The notes beneath the pieces are model-generated. The model saw only the letters and a list, made by a program, of their open reading frames with translations, was not told the origin of the DNA and did not search any database. A DNA stretch of 17,397 nucleotides from CAXRGH01 sp964230195 (GTDB lineage Bacteria > Pseudomonadota > Gammaproteobacteria > Enterobacterales > Alteromonadaceae), in contig CAXRGH010000051.1 in assembly GCA_964230195.1 (NCBI GenBank), forward strand, positions 1 through 17,397, given 5' to 3'. Below are positions 13,955-17,397 of the stretch, piece after piece; the first letter of the stretch is position 1; each line of letters opens with the position of its first letter. Made by a program: the position numbers and the translations under genes.

Positions 13955-15188
13955 AAAATTCTGGTTTACTAAGTTGAAGTTGCACAGTGCTTATGGTGCG
14001 CTCTCTGAATCCACCTTCGCAATAGCAAAAATAAAATTCCCACATACGTCTAAACCATTCGTCATAACCCGCAGCAGCTAAACTGTCAGTGTTATTCACG
14101 AAGGTCTCGTGCCAGTGCTTTAGTGTGCGGGCATAATCGATGCCTATGTCATGACAATCTCGTATCACCATATTGGTATGGCTGGCCGTCATTTTAGACA
14201 TTTTTTCAACACTCGGTAAGAAGCCGCCTGGGAAAATGTATTTTTGAATGAAATCGACATCTTTGCTGTAGCTCGCATAGCGCTGATCATTAATAGTGAT
14301 TGCTTGAAGTAGCATTAAACCATTCGGCTTGAGCAGTTTGTTACAAGTTTCAAAGAAGGTTTTTAAGTAAGATTCTCCGACGGCTTCTATCATTTCAATA
14401 GAAACAAGCTTGTCATATTGGCCTGTTAACTCGCGATAGTCTTTTTTCAGCAATGTAATTTTGTCTGTTAGATTTTGCTGTTTTATTTGTGCATCAGCCC
14501 ATGCAAATTGTTCTTCTGAAATTGTCGTGGTTGTCACGCGGCAACCGTAATGCTTGGCTGCAAATATGGCGAGGCTTCCCCAGCCAGAACCAATCTCCAT
14601 CAAATGATCGCTGCTGCTTAACTGCAACTTATCGCAGATTACTTTTAATTTATGTTGTTGTGCTTGTGCGACCGATGCATCCTCGTTTGGGTAGATCGCA
14701 CTAGAATACATCATGCTATCGTCGAGGAATTCTGTATAGAGAGAATTGCCAAGGTCATAATGTGCCGCGATGTTACGTTTAGACTGTTGCTTTGAGTTTC
14801 GGTTTGACCAATGTGTTAGCAATTTAGCGGGACGCGAAAGCCATGAGAATTGTTTTTCAACCGCATCGATAATATGGATATTTCGAGCAAAAAATCTGAT
14901 GACGTCGGTGAGATTTGAAGTTTTCCATATGCCGTCAATGTAGGTTTCGCCTGCGGCAATTGAGCCACCAAACAAAAAGCGTCTGAAAAAAACAGGGTCT
15001 AGAATGTTGATATCCGCTTTAAGATTGTCATTGGGATCACCAAAATCTTCCAGTAAGACGCCATTTTCGTATATGGTCAAATGCCCTTTGGTCATTTTGT
15101 TAAATAACTTCAACAGGGACTGTTGCGCAAGGGAATCTAGCAGAGTTGTTCTTGCGGTTGTTTTTGTTGTTTGTTCAGTACTTAACAT
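13935..15188 (-). CDS. Cfa-family phospholipid methyltransferase with altered bicarbonate pocket
   Basis: A SAM-dependent enzyme of the cyclopropane fatty acid synthase family (417 residues, somewhat longer than E. coli Cfa at 382), acting on unsaturated acyl chains of membrane phospholipids. An N-terminal lipid-binding part is followed by AAHYDLGNSLYTEFLD (about 141-156), the SAM-binding MEIGSGWG (197-204) and QKYIFPGGFLPS (315-326). Compared with E. coli, the bicarbonate ligands Glu239, Ile268 and Tyr317 are kept as Glu268, Ile297 and Tyr352. Cys139 is Ser163 and His266 is Gln295. It may therefore not form cyclopropanes but make another methylated chain. The ATG follows AAGGAAT; the DUF1365 stop is 34 bases upstream. 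Confidence 0.9.
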   Translation of the reverse strand: MLSTEQTTKTTARTTLLDSLAQQSLLKLFNKMTKGHLTIYENGVLLEDFGDPNDNLKADINILDPVFFRRFLFGGSIAAGETYIDGIWKTSNLTDVIRFFARNIHIIDAVEKQFSWLSRPAKLLTHWSNRNSKQQSKRNIAAHYDLGNSLYTEFLDDSMMYSSAIYPNEDASVAQAQQHKLKVICDKLQLSSSDHLMEIGSGWGSLAIFAAKHYGCRVTTTTISEEQFAWADAQIKQQNLTDKITLLKKDYRELTGQYDKLVSIEMIEAVGESYLKTFFETCNKLLKPNGLMLLQAITINDQRYASYSKDVDFIQKYIFPGGFLPSVEKMSKMTASHTNMVIRDCHDIGIDYARTLKHWHETFVNNTDSLAAAGYDEWFRRMWEFYFCYCEGGFRERTISTVQLQLSKPEFYGTIVR

Positions 15189-15222
15189 GGATATTCCTTG
15201 TCATTGTTTTTATCTGGTTTAA

Positions 15223-15969
15223 TCATGCTTTGTGGGTCCCCGGATGGCCATAAAACGGCACCCGTTTAATAAATAATTTGAGTGCTTGCCAATATATTCC
15301 GAATACGGTCATGAAAGTCATCAACACAATACGCCATTGAAACTGTTTTAGATTTTGTGTTGATAATGAATATTTCTTTAACTGCATTGAAGCTGTGAAG
15401 ACCTTTCTCTCCTGTAGGCAGTCTATCCCAACGTGAATATTTTCCGTCGGTTGAGGAAGATGCCACTTATAAGTCATGTCCATGGGGTTGAATGGAGATA
15501 CATGGAATGCTTTTGATGTATCTCTCGGATTAGACAGGTCAATGATATAGTAATGTCGTTGATTCCACGGTGTATTACTCACCTCTGCTAAGACATGAGT
15601 GTAAGTATTATTATTTCTCAAATAATACAAATTGATTGGACTAAAATACATACCACCATTTCGCGTCGCGCCGAGTAGAAACACATCACCATCTAATGGG
15701 CGCCCTGCAAGCGCTGACATTTTTTGCTTTACACGCTCTGCCAATGGCTTAACTTCAGGGGCAATGTCTTGGCAGTTCAAATAATCGTTTGGACAGAACC
15801 TAATGAGTCGATTGTGGATCGTAGTTGCGTTCTGAGTTGAAAATTTCTCAGCTTGTAAGTCCACCCACATTAAGGTGATTTTGTATTGAAATGCATGAGC
15901 TTTGGGGCTAAACCGAGCATGATGCATTTTACCAGAACACAAGTAACTCTCGCCCCACTTATCCGTCAT
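15223..15969 (-). CDS. DUF1365 family protein
   Basis: A 248-residue member of DUF1365, a family of unknown activity that almost always accompanies a COG2907 oxidoreductase and a Cfa-type methyltransferase. Hallmarks are HARFSPKAHAFQY (17-29), YFSPINLYYL (108-117) and KAFHVSPFNPMDMTY (153-167). A hydrophobic stretch near the C-terminus (IVLMTFMTVFGIYWQALKLF) suggests membrane association. The ATG at 15969 overlaps the preceding stop as ATGA, with GGA a few bases upstream; an in-frame ATG at 15993 would add eight residues and deepen the overlap. It probably acts with its two neighbours on a modified fatty acyl chain, which is inference from context. Confidence 0.88.
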   Translation of the reverse strand: MTDKWGESYLCSGKMHHARFSPKAHAFQYKITLMWVDLQAEKFSTQNATTIHNRLIRFCPNDYLNCQDIAPEVKPLAERVKQKMSALAGRPLDGDVFLLGATRNGGMYFSPINLYYLRNNNTYTHVLAEVSNTPWNQRHYYIIDLSNPRDTSKAFHVSPFNPMDMTYKWHLPQPTENIHVGIDCLQERKVFTASMQLKKYSLSTQNLKQFQWRIVLMTFMTVFGIYWQALKLFIKRVPFYGHPGTHKA

Positions 15970-17231
15970 AAATAAATTCCAAATCGTTGACATACATCTA
16001 ACGCACTGCGAACGCCGTCTTCATGGAAACCGTTATACCAGTAGGCTCCGCAAAAATGGAGGTTGTTTTCCCCGCATATACGCGATCGCTCTTGCTGTGC
16101 AGCCAATGACGTTTTACTAAACTGTGGATGTGCATAAGTAAATCGTCTCAATATTTTGCTGCTATCAATGTTGTCAGTTTTATTGAGTGTTACACAAAAA
16201 GTAGTATCACTTTCAATGCGTTGCAAGATATTCATATTGTAAGTGAGGGCGGCGGGACGACTCGTCTCACTATCCTCTCCAGTTAACAGGTAGTTCCAAC
16301 TAGCCCAAGCTAGGGGGCGTTTAGGGAGTACAGATGTGTCCGTATGCAATACGACATCATTTTTCGCGTAGCGAAGCGCACCTAGTACTTCCGTTTGTGC
16401 ATCGCTGGGCGAGTCAAGTAGCTTTAAGGCTTGGTCGCTATGACACGCAAAAATCACCTCATCTGCGAGCCATTCATGACCGTCATCTAGACTAATCTTA
16501 TACTGTTTACCATCACGCTTGACGTTGTTAACCGCGGTGTTTAGATGGATGTCATTAGAAAAATTTGCCGTTAGCGGTGCTATGTATTCGCTTGAACCGC
16601 CTTTAATTGTCTGCCACTGGGGTCTATCAGTTATGTTCAGTAATCCGTGATTGACGAAAAAGTTAATAAAGAATTTGGCAGAGAAACTTGTTACTTGCTC
16701 CAAACTTGACGACCAGATGGCAGCACACATGGGGTATAGATAATGTTGGGTAAAGTTGGTGCCGAGTTTGTTTTTATGAACCAGTTGATCAAGGGTAAGT
16801 GATTCATCAATCGTATTGTCTGCATGCATTTTTTTACAGAGGTTATTAAATTTCACTATATCATTAAGCATTGAATAAAAGCTTGGTCTTACAATGTTTC
16901 TTCTCTGAGCAAATAGGGTGTTTAGCGAATTTCCGTTATATTCTAATCCTGTTTTTTGATGTTTTACGCTGAAGCTCATCTCAGTATCCTGACCAGATAC
17001 TCCTATTTTATCCATTAACGCGATAAAGTTTGGATATGTCCAGTCGTTATACACGATGAAGCCTGTGTCCACCCGGTAATCTTTGTCCTCTACCTTCACC
17101 GATACGGTGTTGGTGTGACCACCAATGTAATGATTAGATTCAAATACTTTTACGTTGTGATGTGGTGACAACAGATACCCACACGTAAGTCCCGATATTC
17201 CAGAACCTATGATGGCGATATTTTTTTTCAT
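15966..17231 (-). CDS. FAD/NAD(P)-binding oxidoreductase, COG2907 amine oxidase-like
   Basis: A 421-residue flavoprotein of the amine oxidase/phytoene desaturase-like superfamily. The N-terminal Rossmann motif GSGISG is at residues 9-14, Glu31 (VFES) is suited to bind the FAD ribose, and GGHT is at 37-40. The end of the FAD site is recognisable as FCGAYWYNGFHEDGVRSA near the C-terminus. The family is annotated only as predicted NAD/FAD-binding protein; in this operon it is a candidate acyl-chain oxidoreductase or desaturase for the product of the Cfa-like methyltransferase. The ATG follows AAGGGA, 20 bases after the SDR stop, and the gene overlaps DUF1365 by 4 bases. Confidence 0.9.
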   Translation of the reverse strand: MKKNIAIIGSGISGLTCGYLLSPHHNVKVFESNHYIGGHTNTVSVKVEDKDYRVDTGFIVYNDWTYPNFIALMDKIGVSGQDTEMSFSVKHQKTGLEYNGNSLNTLFAQRRNIVRPSFYSMLNDIVKFNNLCKKMHADNTIDESLTLDQLVHKNKLGTNFTQHYLYPMCAAIWSSSLEQVTSFSAKFFINFFVNHGLLNITDRPQWQTIKGGSSEYIAPLTANFSNDIHLNTAVNNVKRDGKQYKISLDDGHEWLADEVIFACHSDQALKLLDSPSDAQTEVLGALRYAKNDVVLHTDTSVLPKRPLAWASWNYLLTGEDSETSRPAALTYNMNILQRIESDTTFCVTLNKTDNIDSSKILRRFTYAHPQFSKTSLAAQQERSRICGENNLHFCGAYWYNGFHEDGVRSALDVCQRFGIYL

Positions 17232-17251
17232 TCCCTTACCTATGATTATTA

Positions 17252-17397
17252 TTACGAAAGTTTACGGCAAATACGCGTTTGAATGTTGATTGGAAGAAGG
17301 CTCAGTAGTTTCAATATGAGCGAGAAACCTCGAGGAAAAGAAATGTGTCGTTTACGAGTAGCTATTCCCTTCAATATTTCACTTGCAGCTTGCTCTG
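17252..17397 (-). CDS. SDR-family oxidoreductase, C-terminal fragment at window edge
   Basis: The minus strand is open from the right window edge for 47 residues and ends in TAA at 17252. The tail (EQAASEILKGIATRKR, ISFPRGFSLILKLLSLLP) looks like the C-terminus of short-chain dehydrogenases, where an 'a..i.kgi.rrk..i.fP' pattern and a basic end follow the Rossmann domain. An SDR gene stands first in this operon in Vibrio-type clusters, which supports the call. Its catalytic part and the operon promoter lie outside the window. The next gene starts 20 bases downstream. Confidence 0.65.
   Translation of the reverse strand, partial: EQAASEILKGIATRKRHISFPRGFSLILKLLSLLPINIQTRICRKLS

Noticed and set aside
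1..17397. Mobile elements, CRISPR, tRNA or phage genes
   Set aside because: No transposase or integrase motifs, direct repeat arrays or cloverleaf-like sequences were recognised by eye.

Overview
The window looks like chromosomal DNA of a moderately AT-rich, probably marine gammaproteobacterium. The evidence is the gene order murJ-ribF-ileS-lspA-fkpB-ispH, minor-pilin genes just after ispH, a tandem bacterioferritin pair, an ammonia-type nadE, and a lipid-modification operon known from Vibrio, Shewanella and relatives. The species cannot be fixed from sequence alone; a Vibrio- or Oceanospirillales-like host fits. There is no rRNA, tRNA, CRISPR array, insertion sequence or phage gene.

Bases 1-7068 hold housekeeping genes on the + strand: the 3' part of murJ (lipid II flippase), then a tight operon of ribF (FMN/FAD synthesis), ileS, lspA (lipoprotein signal peptidase), fkpB and ispH (isoprenoid precursors). 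It ends in a strong intrinsic terminator. An inverted repeat covers the ribF ribosome-binding site.

Bases 7069-10915 hold two translationally coupled minor-pilin genes (PilW-like and PilX-like), a Fur-box-preceded pair of bacterioferritin genes, and a convergent FimT/GspH-like pilin gene. The two bacterioferritins complement each other: the first keeps the haem methionine but has a damaged ferroxidase centre, and the second keeps the ferroxidase ligands but lacks the haem methionine. They probably co-assemble. The apparent terminator of the bfr operon lies inside the 3' coding end of fimT.

Bases 10916-12356 hold nadE with its own terminator and a glycine-zipper lipoprotein gene resembling SlyB/Pcp.

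Bases 12383-17397 are a minus-strand operon of seven tightly packed genes: SDR oxidoreductase (cut by the window edge), FAD-dependent oxidoreductase, DUF1365 protein, Cfa-family methyltransferase, DUF2878 membrane protein, chalcone-isomerase-fold periplasmic protein and DUF3833 lipoprotein. In several proteobacteria this set is linked to the RpoE-ChrR singlet-oxygen response and to modified membrane fatty acids. Its Cfa-like enzyme lacks two residues of the bicarbonate pocket of true cyclopropane synthases, so it may make another methylated lipid, for example a furan fatty acid precursor. This is the most interesting system in the window.
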